From an uncultured Lachnospiraceae bacterium (GTDB taxonomy: Bacteria > Bacillota > Clostridia > Lachnospirales > Lachnospiraceae), in the NCBI GenBank assembly GCA_945787565.1, contig CALZIE010000002.1, forward strand, positions 1-60,991: a DNA stretch of 60,991 nucleotides. Reading direction: 5' to 3'. Below, piece after piece: positions 45,455-54,031 of this stretch. A program made the translations under genes and the position numbers. The first letter of the stretch is position 1. Each line of letters opens with the position of its first letter. The notes beneath the pieces are model-generated. The model was not told the origin of the DNA and searched no databases. It worked only from the letters and a program-made list of their open reading frames with translations.

Positions 45455-45955
45455 TTATATCACATACTTCACTTCACATTCTGGAAACAGCTCCTGTAAA
45501 AGATCAAGAAAAAACTGTTTCATATCCGCAAGCTTCTCCTTTGTATACAGATACTTCCCATATCCAAACTGCCCATATTTAAATGTACGTTCCTCCTCTG
45601 TCATAGGGAGCATATTTTCCGGAAAGATTTCATTAATCCGTTCTTTTGCCCGCAGTGTATAGCGGTGAGAAATGACCTCAAATGTAATTCTGTGTTCCGG
45701 ATTTTTAGGAAGTGTCTCCTTCAGGTGTTCTAACATCTGCCGGTATTCCGCCTTCCAGTTCTCATATAAAAACACAGGTGCGATTAAAAAGCCGACTGGA
45801 TATCCTGCTTTAATCACCTTAGCGGCTGCCTGAATCCTGGCATCCGCTTCCGCCACCTCAATCCCCTGTACCTTCACAAACCTCTGGTATAACTCCTCAC
45901 CCAGCGGAAAATCTCTTGCACCTTTTTCAAAAATAACCTGCTTCGGTTTAAACAT
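45455..45955 (-). pseudogene. splB: Spore photoproduct lyase with the radical SAM core deleted
   Basis: 166 residues against the usual about 340. The N-terminus (MFKPKQVIFEKGARDFPLGE) and the C-terminal third (RIQAAAKVIKAGYPVGFL ... TFKYGQFGYGKYLY) both match SplB closely, but the middle, which should hold the radical SAM CX3CX2C cluster, is missing between about residues 36 and 42, in frame. Without it DNA repair activity is not possible. The ATG at 45955 with AAGG 9 nt upstream is chosen; the frame runs on to 46051 without support. Confidence 0.85.
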
Positions 45956-46090
45956 TTCATATTTCCTTTCCATAAAAACTACTCTTATCCCCTCAACATA
46001 GTCTTTACCGAATGCCTTCTTTTGTTTCACAACCTGCCCCTGACATTTCAATCCAAAATTCGCCTATCACAAGTCCACATTCCTTTTCCC

Positions 46091-46126
46091 TTTCTATTTC
46101 TATTTCGATCTCGATCTCTATTTGCA
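46091..46126. repeat. Degenerate hexanucleotide tandem repeat
   Basis: Six units: TTTCTA twice, TTTCGA, TCTCGA, TCTCTA, TTTGCA. Upstream of the splB remnant in a 275-bp gap in which no gene is seen. Confidence 0.7.
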
Positions 46127-46230
46127 TCTTAAATATTCTTTCCAATCATTCTTTCTCTCAAAACTTATGTATCTCAGTTCAGCATTCCACTAAAAGAAGC
46201 ACTTCCAAATAAAAAAATCTTCACACAGAA

Positions 46231-46465
46231 GATGAAAACTGGTGCTGTGGTACCGGTATCCTGTGGGGTATGACGCCATTGATTTTCCGGAATGTCCGGC
46301 TTATGACGAACAAAAACCGCCCTGTTCTTTGAATAGCAGACAGTGTTTTTTCTGTCTGATAGACAAAGAACAAGACGGTTTTGGTCCGCTCATGCGTCCG
46401 AACATTCGGAAAATCAATTGCGTCATGACCCACAGGATGCCGGTGCCGCAGCACCAGTTTTCATC
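46231..46465 (+). repeat. Long hairpin element, copy D
   Basis: About 235 bp. Outer arms GATGAAAACTGGTGCTG and partner, ATGACGC.ATTGATTTTCCG and partner; inner arm AAAACCG.CTTGTTCTTTG type; apex TAGCAGACAG, loop TGTTTTTT, CTGTCTGATAG. Shoulders GTCCGGCTTATGACGAACA and CTCATGCGTCCGAACA. It begins 26 bp past the stop of the small secreted protein gene (minus). A short flanking hairpin ATCTTC/GAAGAT overlaps its left end. Confidence 0.9.
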
Positions 46466-46490
46466 TGAACGTCATGTGAGATTATCTATT

Positions 46491-46874
46491 CTACTTCTTG
46501 CAGATTTTGACTTTAGAGGAGCAGCTGGATTTTGCAATCTTAATAGAGCTGCTGCAGTTAATCTTCTTTAAGTTCTTGCAGTTTGTAAAAGCATTGTTTG
46601 CAATGCCTGTCACCTTATATGTCTTACCATTGCATGTTACAGTCGATGGAATTGTGCATGTGCTTGCGTTACATCCCTTGCTTGATAAACCTGTAACGGT
46701 GCATGTATTGCTTCCTGTGATTTTATACTTCAATGCTCCTGATGAGAAATTACATGTGCTCTGTGTCTGAGATGTGCAGGATGTTGCTGCGTAAGCTCCT
46801 ACACTTGGTGCTGCTACTGTTCCTAATGTTACGATCATTGCAAATGCTACTGACATCTTCTTTAAATTTTTCAT
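46491..46874 (-). CDS. Small secreted Cys/Ser/Thr-rich protein with one LRR_5-like unit
   Basis: 127 residues. Sec signal peptide (about 1-30, cleavage near AYAATS), then a Cys/Thr/Ser-rich region with about 14 cysteines and a BspA-type leucine-rich unit (VTGIANNAFTNCKNLKKI). Probably an exported, disulfide- or metal-linked small protein; function unknown. ATG with GGAG 8 nt upstream. Long hairpin D follows it; the lipase gene lies upstream, 86 bp away. Confidence 0.75.
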   Translation of the reverse strand: MKNLKKMSVAFAMIVTLGTVAAPSVGAYAATSCTSQTQSTCNFSSGALKYKITGSNTCTVTGLSSKGCNASTCTIPSTVTCNGKTYKVTGIANNAFTNCKNLKKINCSSSIKIAKSSCSSKVKICKK

Positions 46875-46960
46875 TGTTTCTTTCTCCTTTGGATTCTTGA
46901 TTTAATATTATTGTAACATTTTCGTAACATTTATGTAATAGTAGAAAAATGGAAATTTTC

Positions 46961-48595
46961 TCATAGCAATACCGTCTTATCTACAATGGTCTTCTCTGTT
47001 GTATCATACTTCTTCTTAATTTCTATAAGAGTAGCTCCTAATTGTGACATGCTCCTTGCTTCCTCTTCCATCGTACTTTTGATTCGACCCAGTGGAATCT
47101 TAATTAAGTACAAACCTTTTGTCAGATTGGAAGAAAGCGTTCCTACCTCTTCTGCAATCTCCCGAAGCAACTGACTATACGAAGCGAGTTCCTCCTGACT
47201 TTGTTCTAACTTCTTTAACTGAATGCTAAACGATGCATTTCCAATGGATTCGACTTCCAGGTCCCCCCCATCTTTTGGATCCTCCATCGTGTCTAAATCA
47301 TCGGAAACCTTTCCAATCATAGAAAGAAGCTTTTTTAGCTCGTCCTTTGATAAACGAATTCCATACTTCTCATATAAATAATCGCTTAACTTTTCTAGCA
47401 CCCAGTCCGGTATATGATCTCCTACAAAACCGGCTGCACTAAGAAGCTTATCAAAGTACCAGGAATTCATTACATCCGTGACTGTATCTACTAAATCTGT
47501 CATATCCTCTAATCCCATTTTGCCTAGCACGTCTTTGACTGTCTTTGCTAGTTCCGGATTTGTTTGTTCATATTTGATTACATAGGCTAACAGATTTGCT
47601 GCACAATCTGAATTCTTTCCATCTAATAAAACAGAAAACAGCTCCTCGAAAGATGCCCCTCCAAATCCCCCCTGCACTAACTCTCCAATAAAAGAAAGCG
47701 TGTTTTCTTTCTCTTCTGCAGAAAGAGTCCGCAGATAGCTATTTAAGAAATCATCTAACACAGTCATTCCCGGGTCTCTTGTACTCTGTGTCATGGAAAT
47801 AGAACCGTCCTCATTAAACTTTAAAAAAGTATTTGGACAATGATTCTCTAAAAATCCTCCGTCCCCATAATCATAGCCCTCATAAAAGGTTGTATTTCCA
47901 ATATCATTTAACAGCAAATTCACATAATCACTATCTACATTGTTATTCTGAATCTTATCTTGGTTTCTTGCAATCAGATCCTTATACTTTTCTATGAATT
48001 CATCGGAGAATCCCTGCCCATCGAAAGAAAGACAGCGGTCTACGGAATCATCAAGAACGGTTATGTACTTTGCTTTATTCCCCCCTTTGGAATGTCCGGA
48101 TACCGTTACACTATTATAACCATCTAATTCAAGAGACTGATACCAATCAAGCGCATTCCTCTGATGATTTGTAGACACTCCGTCTTCTGTTCCAGTAGCA
48201 CCCCCTCCAACAAAATTATCTTTCCATTCATTCGATGCGGTTCCCCGAAAGACCACTACTGCATCATTGGTTGCAGGATCTACAAATAATGCACTGGTTC
48301 CTCCTCCGCCTGTTCCTCCCTTATCCACATGCGTTGTCTGTAACTGTACATTCATCAGTCGATCATCGTTGCTGATTGTATTCACTAAATTCTTCCAGTC
48401 TTTCCCTGTCATAAAAGAACCATAATCCTTATCTGCATCAAAGTTCTTATTCTGTAGGTTCCTTACAATATCCCCTACACTTACCTGGCCATTCCCGGAA
48501 TCATAGGACACAATATCCTGCAACGGCTCATCATTTGTCATATACATCAGATTATTTAGCAATAACACCTGTTCTGTCGTCAAGGAATCTGCCAT
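46961..48595 (-). CDS. Lipase-like (Mbeg1/DUF2974 type) protein with C-terminal LXG/WXG100-like helical domain
   Basis: 544 residues. Alpha/beta-hydrolase part (about 95-330): VVVFRGTASNEW oxyanion-side motif, nucleophile elbow GHSKGG (Ser169), a DGQGFSDEF segment. The C-terminal about 100 residues (from about 445) are a predicted helical hairpin ending in KKKYDTTEKTI, as in WXG100/LXG-like proteins of clostridia. No signal peptide, as for type VII substrates. The order (enzyme first, targeting helices last) is that of the reversed type VII lipase TslA. ATG with GGGGGAG 6 nt upstream. Confidence 0.78.
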   Translation of the reverse strand: MADSLTTEQVLLLNNLMYMTNDEPLQDIVSYDSGNGQVSVGDIVRNLQNKNFDADKDYGSFMTGKDWKNLVNTISNDDRLMNVQLQTTHVDKGGTGGGGTSALFVDPATNDAVVVFRGTASNEWKDNFVGGGATGTEDGVSTNHQRNALDWYQSLELDGYNSVTVSGHSKGGNKAKYITVLDDSVDRCLSFDGQGFSDEFIEKYKDLIARNQDKIQNNNVDSDYVNLLLNDIGNTTFYEGYDYGDGGFLENHCPNTFLKFNEDGSISMTQSTRDPGMTVLDDFLNSYLRTLSAEEKENTLSFIGELVQGGFGGASFEELFSVLLDGKNSDCAANLLAYVIKYEQTNPELAKTVKDVLGKMGLEDMTDLVDTVTDVMNSWYFDKLLSAAGFVGDHIPDWVLEKLSDYLYEKYGIRLSKDELKKLLSMIGKVSDDLDTMEDPKDGGDLEVESIGNASFSIQLKKLEQSQEELASYSQLLREIAEEVGTLSSNLTKGLYLIKIPLGRIKSTMEEEARSMSQLGATLIEIKKKYDTTEKTIVDKTVLL

Positions 48596-48656
48596 CGTTT
48601 ACTCCCCCTTATGTTTTTTCTGACTCTGCATCCCTTCCTTATTCCTAGCAGCCTAA

Positions 48657-49496
48657 CTAAAAGGTATATTTCTCAACTTTTAAGCTATCCTTATTCTCCT
48701 GCATAAATGTCTGCAATTCCTTAACGGTAGCCCCATCCTTTGGTACTTCCGATAAGATCAGTACCGTATAATACCCCTGAATGGCTTCTTCTTTTATATT
48801 TTCTTTAATCTGTTCCACAATGCTGTCATATCCTTCCCCCTCTGTCTTGCTTCCATCTACATAAATAGTCGTAATAGGCGAGATAAAAAGTCTTCCTTCC
48901 TTAATATCTTCTACCGTCATATTCTCATTATAATCCGATCCTTCTACGCTACTGATTGAGGAATCTACCGCGATACATGCTACTCCCTTACTAGCAGTAT
49001 CTAAGACATAACTTTCATAAGGTTTCGTAATAATAGCAGAATAAAAATTATCCTTTGCTTCATACGTAATGGTTCCATCTGCTTCTTCAGAATACAAATA
49101 CAGATCGTAATAGGTTTCTGAATCCTCATCTGCCGTCATACGAAACTGAGAGAATGAATTCAACTTGCTCTTTGGATCACAGCTTACCATATGAAAGCTA
49201 TGGCTTTGATATTTTTCTTTTAAATACTCCATCGCATAATCATACTGATTTAAAATCTCCTGCTGCCAGCTATATAATTTTCCTTCTCTGACCCTATCCT
49301 GATTTACACTAATACCGATTAATAAATCCATCTGCTCCTGTGTCATTTCCACTGTTCCCTCCACTTCCTTTATTTCTTCCTGAGATGTTTCTTGTGTGGC
49401 TGCCTCACCGTTTGCTTCCATCTTGCCACATCCGGCAAGTGCTACTATTCCAATTATTCCAATCAGGAATATACTCTTTTTCACACCTTGTTTCAT
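48657..49496 (-). CDS. Lipoprotein next to the lipase gene
   Basis: 279 residues. Signal peptide with lipobox ALAGC (Cys about 23), a Glu/Thr-rich linker, then a domain (about 50-279) with no recognised family. It lies 61 bp upstream of the lipase gene on the same strand, and an operon is likely. A membrane lipoprotein beside a secreted lipase is the arrangement of effector-immunity pairs, but a chaperone or unrelated function is also possible. ATG with GAGGG 6 nt upstream. Confidence 0.75.
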   Translation of the reverse strand: MKQGVKKSIFLIGIIGIVALAGCGKMEANGEAATQETSQEEIKEVEGTVEMTQEQMDLLIGISVNQDRVREGKLYSWQQEILNQYDYAMEYLKEKYQSHSFHMVSCDPKSKLNSFSQFRMTADEDSETYYDLYLYSEEADGTITYEAKDNFYSAIITKPYESYVLDTASKGVACIAVDSSISSVEGSDYNENMTVEDIKEGRLFISPITTIYVDGSKTEGEGYDSIVEQIKENIKEEAIQGYYTVLILSEVPKDGATVKELQTFMQENKDSLKVEKYTF

Positions 49497-49576
49497 ATGC
49501 GTCCCTCTTTTCTATAAATTCCAATCCGTTTCCTTTTGTATTTTAACATAAAGCCTGGATTTTTTAACCATTTTAT

Positions 49577-49607
49577 GACAGACGACACGAATTTAAGGAC
49601 AGACGAC
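49577..49607. promoter_or_regulatory. Direct repeat upstream of the peroxiredoxin gene
   Basis: GACAGACGAC at 49577-49586 and again at 49598-49607, 21 bp apart (two helical turns). A TATACT -10 candidate lies at 49659-49664. Could be an activator or repressor site; it does not resemble a PerR box. Confidence 0.45.
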
Positions 49608-49688
49608 CTGTTTTCTATCGAACTCCTACGTATGTTATCCACCCCATCTCTCATACACTATACTAAACAATACATAACTGAGGTTCTT

Positions 49689-50342
49689 ATGAATATGGAT
49701 ATGAATTATGTAAGCATTGGAATGAAAGCTCCTGCCTTTACAGCTGCTACTACAATGGGAGTGCTAAGCATGTCCGACTATAAAGGTCACTGGCTTGTAT
49801 TCTTTAGTCATCCTGGTGATTTCACTCCAGTATGCACTACTGAGTTTCTTGCATTTACAAAAGCAGTCGATGATTTCTGTGCCATTAACACAATGTTATT
49901 AGGACTAAGCATCGACAGTATTCCATCCCATTTAGCATGGGTAAACTGTATTAAAAAACTAACTGGTGCAGAGATTCCCTTCCCGATTGTAGCTGACCGC
50001 GATGGTTCGATTGCCGCAAAATATGGTATGATTGCCCCGGATGTAAGCACCCAGGAAACTGTCCGCAATGTCTATATCATTGATCCTGACCAGACAATAC
50101 GTGCTATTTTATCCTATCCTCTCACGGTTGGAAGATGTATCCCAGAAATTCTGCGTCTTGTCACCGCTCTTCAGACAAGCGATGCCTATGGCATTGTAAC
50201 ACCTGCCAACTGGGTTCCTGGCGATGACGTACTAGTACCTCCACCAAAGACCTATATGGATCAACAAGACCGCATTGAAGATCCAGAAAGCCTTGGACTC
50301 TCCTGCAAAGACTGGTTCTGGTGCTATAAAGACAATATGTAG
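49689..50342 (+). CDS. Peroxiredoxin (AhpC/TSA family, Prx6-like)
   Basis: 217 residues. Reduces peroxides through peroxidatic Cys49 in DFTPVCTTEF; the C-terminal extension carries two more Cys (GLSCKDWFWCYK) that could act as resolving residues, as in archaeal-type long Prx6 enzymes. The start at 49689 has GAGG 6 nt upstream; the open frame extends 51 codons further upstream over the direct-repeat region and is not used. Rare plus-strand gene; it converges with the coiled-coil gene. Confidence 0.88.
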   Translation: MNMDMNYVSIGMKAPAFTAATTMGVLSMSDYKGHWLVFFSHPGDFTPVCTTEFLAFTKAVDDFCAINTMLLGLSIDSIPSHLAWVNCIKKLTGAEIPFPIVADRDGSIAAKYGMIAPDVSTQETVRNVYIIDPDQTIRAILSYPLTVGRCIPEILRLVTALQTSDAYGIVTPANWVPGDDVLVPPPKTYMDQQDRIEDPESLGLSCKDWFWCYKDNM

Positions 50343-50396
50343 TTTTCTTACTTCTTAAGTTACTCTTCTTACGTTTTTCTTCTTAAGCAGTTCTGC

Positions 50397-50489
50397 TTAT
50401 AACAAATAAAAACCGCTTTGTCCTTCTTATATTAGACAGCATATTGCCTATCTAATGCTCAAAGAACAAAACGGTTTTATTCGTTATAA
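50397..50489 (+). repeat. Short long-hairpin-family element, copy G
   Basis: TTATAACAAATAAAAACCG pairs with CGGTTTTATTcGTTATAA; apex TATTAGACAG, loop, CTATCTAATG..CAAAG. It is the apex plus short arms only, like copy F, and likewise lies between convergent genes, where it can act as a terminator in both directions. Confidence 0.75.
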
Positions 50490-50596
50490 TTCAATTTTTC
50501 TATATTCGTAGTTTTTGGCCCTTGGGCAACTGGGCGTAAGGAACCATGCTGTATTTCAACATTTCCCACTACCAGAAAAACTATTTTCATCTGTAC

Positions 50597-51805
50597 TTAA
50601 ATAAGCACTCGATAATTTGACGCCAATGCATGGATAGATGGTGCCTTCGATGGGAACTTCTTTTTTAAGGATTCAATCTCCGATAAAATGACGGCACGCT
50701 GTCTATTATTATAATCAATACGCTCACGCAGTTTCTGTCTGCGGACATTTAATCGGTGTCTGACTTCCACCATCTCCTTCTCATCTAAAAAGGCATCCGG
50801 CTGATGAATCCAGATTGCTGCATCTTCCACTCCATAATTCATCAGTTCTTCTACAATTACCTGCTGATAAAATGTCACCATCTCGGTATTCTGCTGATAA
50901 AGTTTTGCCTCATCCTTTGCCTTGACATACTCGGTCCATAAAAACTGCAGTTCTTGATAGCTGTTCACTCGGTATTTCTCATAGACATAATCAAGAGAAC
51001 TTGTGCAGTTAACATACTTCACCTTAATCTTATTGAGTAAAGCGATTGCACGATTTAGCTTAATCTCGGATAATTTCAACTGATATGTGCTGTTTCGGCT
51101 TTCAATCAGGATATATAAAACCGCTGCTGCTGCCATCACTCCTGTGATGAAAAATGGAACCGTCAGATTTGCCCTTGTCTGTTCCATTACTAGAAACAGA
51201 ATCATAAATACTACCAATACAATTCCACACGATACCATGGAAAACTTCTTTAAGAAGTCTTTCTTATCAAGTGCTGCTTCCTTTTCATAAATAAGCGCAC
51301 CCTTCTCTCCTTCTAGCTGTCTTAGATCACTCTTAATCAGTTCCTGGTACGCTTCCTGCTCTTTCATCATTGGAAGCTCTTTCTGGATCTCTCTTGCAAA
51401 CCGCTCTATGTACGCATATTGTGCCTCACTGATACCCTTCTCCGTTTTCTTATAGCGGTTGCGTTCCATATTGAGCTGAATGATCTTTCTGGATGCATCA
51501 ATAATTCCTTCTTTCTGCTCCATGGTCATAGCATCAATCTTCTGAATATCGGACAAATATAGCGTCACAGCTTCATACTCTCTTTTTGCATCCTCTAACT
51601 GGCGTTCTATCTCAATGATCTGACACAAGCCCTCTTCTGTCTGCTTTAATACATCTTCTTCTGCCATGCCATCCTGCACATTCTTTACTTTTTCAGCTTC
51701 TCTGCGCGTTTTGGCATACTGTGCTAGTGCCTCGTCCACAGAAACCGGATCAAATTCGATTGCAGGCATTTCCTTCTTCTTTCGTCTTTTAAAAAAACGT
51801 CTCAT
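50597..51805 (-). CDS. Coiled-coil protein with two central TM helices
   Basis: 402 residues. Basic N-terminus (RRFFKRRKKKE), long helical coiled-coil part (about 20-185), two TM helices (about 192-212, 217-236), then another helical part with Lys/Arg/Glu. No family recognised. Both soluble parts are predicted to be on the cytoplasmic side. Last of the four-gene operon with the TPR, Hsp70-like and giant proteins. ATG with AGGAAG upstream. Confidence 0.75.
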   Translation of the reverse strand: MRRFFKRRKKKEMPAIEFDPVSVDEALAQYAKTRREAEKVKNVQDGMAEEDVLKQTEEGLCQIIEIERQLEDAKREYEAVTLYLSDIQKIDAMTMEQKEGIIDASRKIIQLNMERNRYKKTEKGISEAQYAYIERFAREIQKELPMMKEQEAYQELIKSDLRQLEGEKGALIYEKEAALDKKDFLKKFSMVSCGIVLVVFMILFLVMEQTRANLTVPFFITGVMAAAAVLYILIESRNSTYQLKLSEIKLNRAIALLNKIKVKYVNCTSSLDYVYEKYRVNSYQELQFLWTEYVKAKDEAKLYQQNTEMVTFYQQVIVEELMNYGVEDAAIWIHQPDAFLDEKEMVEVRHRLNVRRQKLRERIDYNNRQRAVILSEIESLKKKFPSKAPSIHALASNYRVLI

Positions 51806-51878
51806 TTATTACTTCCTTTGCTGGTACGCCGGCTATAAAAAGATAATACATCTCCTTCAGCCGGATCTTATGTGTCAA

Positions 51879-52715
51879 TCAGATTGTTTCTTTCCGGTAT
51901 TTTTCCTTCAACTGCTCAATAATCTGATCTGCTCCTTCATAAAACTTCTGATTTTCTCCGTCTCTTAGGCAGTCCTTTATCTTCTGCATCTCATGATAGA
52001 AAGTGGTATATTCCTCGGTCCGCTCTGCCTGATATAATTCCCGTTCAATCTGTTCTAAGATATCCCTTCTTGCTACTAATGCTTTCACTTCACGTTCGAA
52101 TAATGCGCCCTCTCCACCGAGTTTTAAAGCAAACAGATACTGCTTTAAGGATGCAACTCTCTGGTTTCTCTCATAAGCCTCACGGAATGCCTCTGCTGCC
52201 GAAGCAAAATCTCCCTGGTATATATCAATCACACCCAGGTTATGAAGCATATCTCCATATTCCTGATGTGTCAGATCCTGACTTTCTCTGGAATGGATGA
52301 TTTCAAGATATTCTCTAAGTGCTTCCCTATACTGTCCGTGCTTCATATGTTCATCCGCATGCCGTTTTTTTCTCTGCACCGGAGTCATATGATATAACTC
52401 ATCAATAACTGCTAACAGTTTTTTGATTTCTTCTTCATCATAATAATCTGCGCTGCAGAAAATGCTGACCACAATATCTTTAATCCCAGCTTTATTTTTC
52501 ACTAAATTCTCTAAAAATTCAGCTCTTGAAACAAGCCCTAACTCTTCCCTGATAAAGGTGATCAGGGAAGGTGCCATCAGTTCCTCACTGACAGTTTCGA
52601 TATTATGGTAAATGTAATAGCATAATTCTTCTATTGTATATACATTGGTACCTGTTGCCTTGAAACAGTATGGATTTGCTGCCACCTGCCCCGTGCATAA
52701 TATCAGTTTTCCCAC
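51879..52715 (-). CDS. Helical TPR-like protein
   Basis: 278 residues. N-terminal region (about 1-115) unrecognised, beginning KLILCTGQVAANPYCF; middle with two TPR-like pairs (AREYLEIIHSRES type and LHNLGVIDIYQGDFASAAEA), helical C-terminus. Soluble. The start is GTG at 52715 with GGAGG 6 nt upstream. It lies 37 bp after the Hsp70-like gene and 73 bp before the TM gene, so it is part of that operon. Confidence 0.75.
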   Translation of the reverse strand: MGKLILCTGQVAANPYCFKATGTNVYTIEELCYYIYHNIETVSEELMAPSLITFIREELGLVSRAEFLENLVKNKAGIKDIVVSIFCSADYYDEEEIKKLLAVIDELYHMTPVQRKKRHADEHMKHGQYREALREYLEIIHSRESQDLTHQEYGDMLHNLGVIDIYQGDFASAAEAFREAYERNQRVASLKQYLFALKLGGEGALFEREVKALVARRDILEQIERELYQAERTEEYTTFYHEMQKIKDCLRDGENQKFYEGADQIIEQLKEKYRKETI

Positions 52716-52752
52716 ATCCAGCCTCCTGTTCTTTTCTTACGCAATCGCTTTC

Positions 52753-54015
52753 TTATAACTGTAATTCCTGTTCCCAGATTCGCATGGTTGTCGGAAAGAA
52801 CTCCCCAAATCCAATGTCCCTCACGGTTGCGATCGGCGTATCACGATCCAGAAAACGTATCGTAAGCTCTAAACGTATTGTCTTATTCTCTCGATTCATC
52901 ATACCGTCTAACTTCATGATTTCATGAATCACATCTTTCTTAAGAAGATTGCTTACCCGAAACTCTAATTCATTGCTATGGTCTAGAATAAAAGTCACTC
53001 TTTTCTCTGCTTTCTTCCATGGAGTGCCTGCCTTAATTAAGACATACTCCCCATGTGCTGCGTTTGCATAAAGCTTTAAGGAAATGGTTGAGGTGATTAG
53101 CTCATCACTTAAGATCAAAAAGTTCTCAAATTCTTTATATTCTAATCCCTTAGCACCATAGCAGGCACCTCTTGTATAAAGATTCTGCCCCTTAAACACT
53201 CTTCTGCCAATGCAAAGAGGCTTTACTGCATCGTAGATCCATTCTCCTTCAAATCCATAACCAGTCAAATACAGAGTGGTAATCATCCGCTTCATAAGCA
53301 CTCGTTTTGCGAGCTCTGCAAATTCTTCTGCCACTTCCTCTTTACTGCGGTTTATCGCTGCCCCTGCTGGGAATTCATTTGATAGATCAATCTTATCTAC
53401 CACGATTGTGACAGGATCTGTCTTGCGGTCAATCTTTAAATGATAGAACATCAGCCCTTCTTTGGCATATTCAAAAAGTCCCACATCCATTGGCCATAAT
53501 TCTGGCTTCTGACTGATTGCATAATAGATAAAGCACTGTACATGATTTAATATGATTGCTCGGTCATTTTTAATGCCAAGACGTTCCAATACGGCATACA
53601 GTTCCTTTACTAAATCATCTTCTAACTCTTTCCCAGTCACCACAATCTTTAAGATACTGTTATTTAAATAATGCTGTCTTAAAAATCCCAGTGTCTTTCT
53701 AAAATATTTCTCCATCAATGCCTGCGGGGAGAAGAAAGTACCGTAGATTTCGGTATCTTCCTTTCTCATCAGTCTGCCAACCAAATCATCCACAAAAAAT
53801 CCTGCATTTAAGTTTCTAAGCCTAACCGCTTCATCCCCAAATACCCATTCTTTATTGGATTCCTTCACTAATAGGCATGTTGGAATCGCAAACCTGGATT
53901 TATCAGGTGTGACACACACAGACTCCGGTTCCATCAGCTTTCTATTAAAACAGCTGATCTGAGTATAATCGTTGTTGATATCAAATCCAACTAACAGCGT
54001 CTTATTATCGCCCAT
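52753..54015 (-). CDS. Hsp70/actin-fold (ASKHA-like) protein, DUF5716-type
   Basis: 420 residues. The N-terminus shows a phosphate-1-like loop (LLVGFDINNDYTQIS) and the Hsp70-style FAIPTCLL...WVFGDEA; later LYLTGYGFEGEWI resembles the adenosine-binding loop of DnaK. The C-terminal about 120 residues form a beta-rich region (KLYANAAHGEYVLIKAGTPW). There is no substrate-binding domain of the DnaK size. I recall this family as DUF5716 of Lachnospiraceae (name not verified). ATG with AGGTGG 7 nt upstream; 16 bp from the giant gene. Confidence 0.75.
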   Translation of the reverse strand: MGDNKTLLVGFDINNDYTQISCFNRKLMEPESVCVTPDKSRFAIPTCLLVKESNKEWVFGDEAVRLRNLNAGFFVDDLVGRLMRKEDTEIYGTFFSPQALMEKYFRKTLGFLRQHYLNNSILKIVVTGKELEDDLVKELYAVLERLGIKNDRAIILNHVQCFIYYAISQKPELWPMDVGLFEYAKEGLMFYHLKIDRKTDPVTIVVDKIDLSNEFPAGAAINRSKEEVAEEFAELAKRVLMKRMITTLYLTGYGFEGEWIYDAVKPLCIGRRVFKGQNLYTRGACYGAKGLEYKEFENFLILSDELITSTISLKLYANAAHGEYVLIKAGTPWKKAEKRVTFILDHSNELEFRVSNLLKKDVIHEIMKLDGMMNRENKTIRLELTIRFLDRDTPIATVRDIGFGEFFPTTMRIWEQELQL

Positions 54016-54031
54016 GTTTCGTCCACCTTTC

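Noticed and set aside
46242..46571. Open frames on both strands across hairpin D
   Set aside because: They result from the long inverted repeat; the frames are repetitive and end in the hairpin arms.
52753..54015. Bacterial actin-type (ParM/MreB) segregation protein
   Set aside because: No centromere-like repeats or ParR-type partner; the Hsp70-like motifs fit better, and it is in a fixed chromosomal operon.
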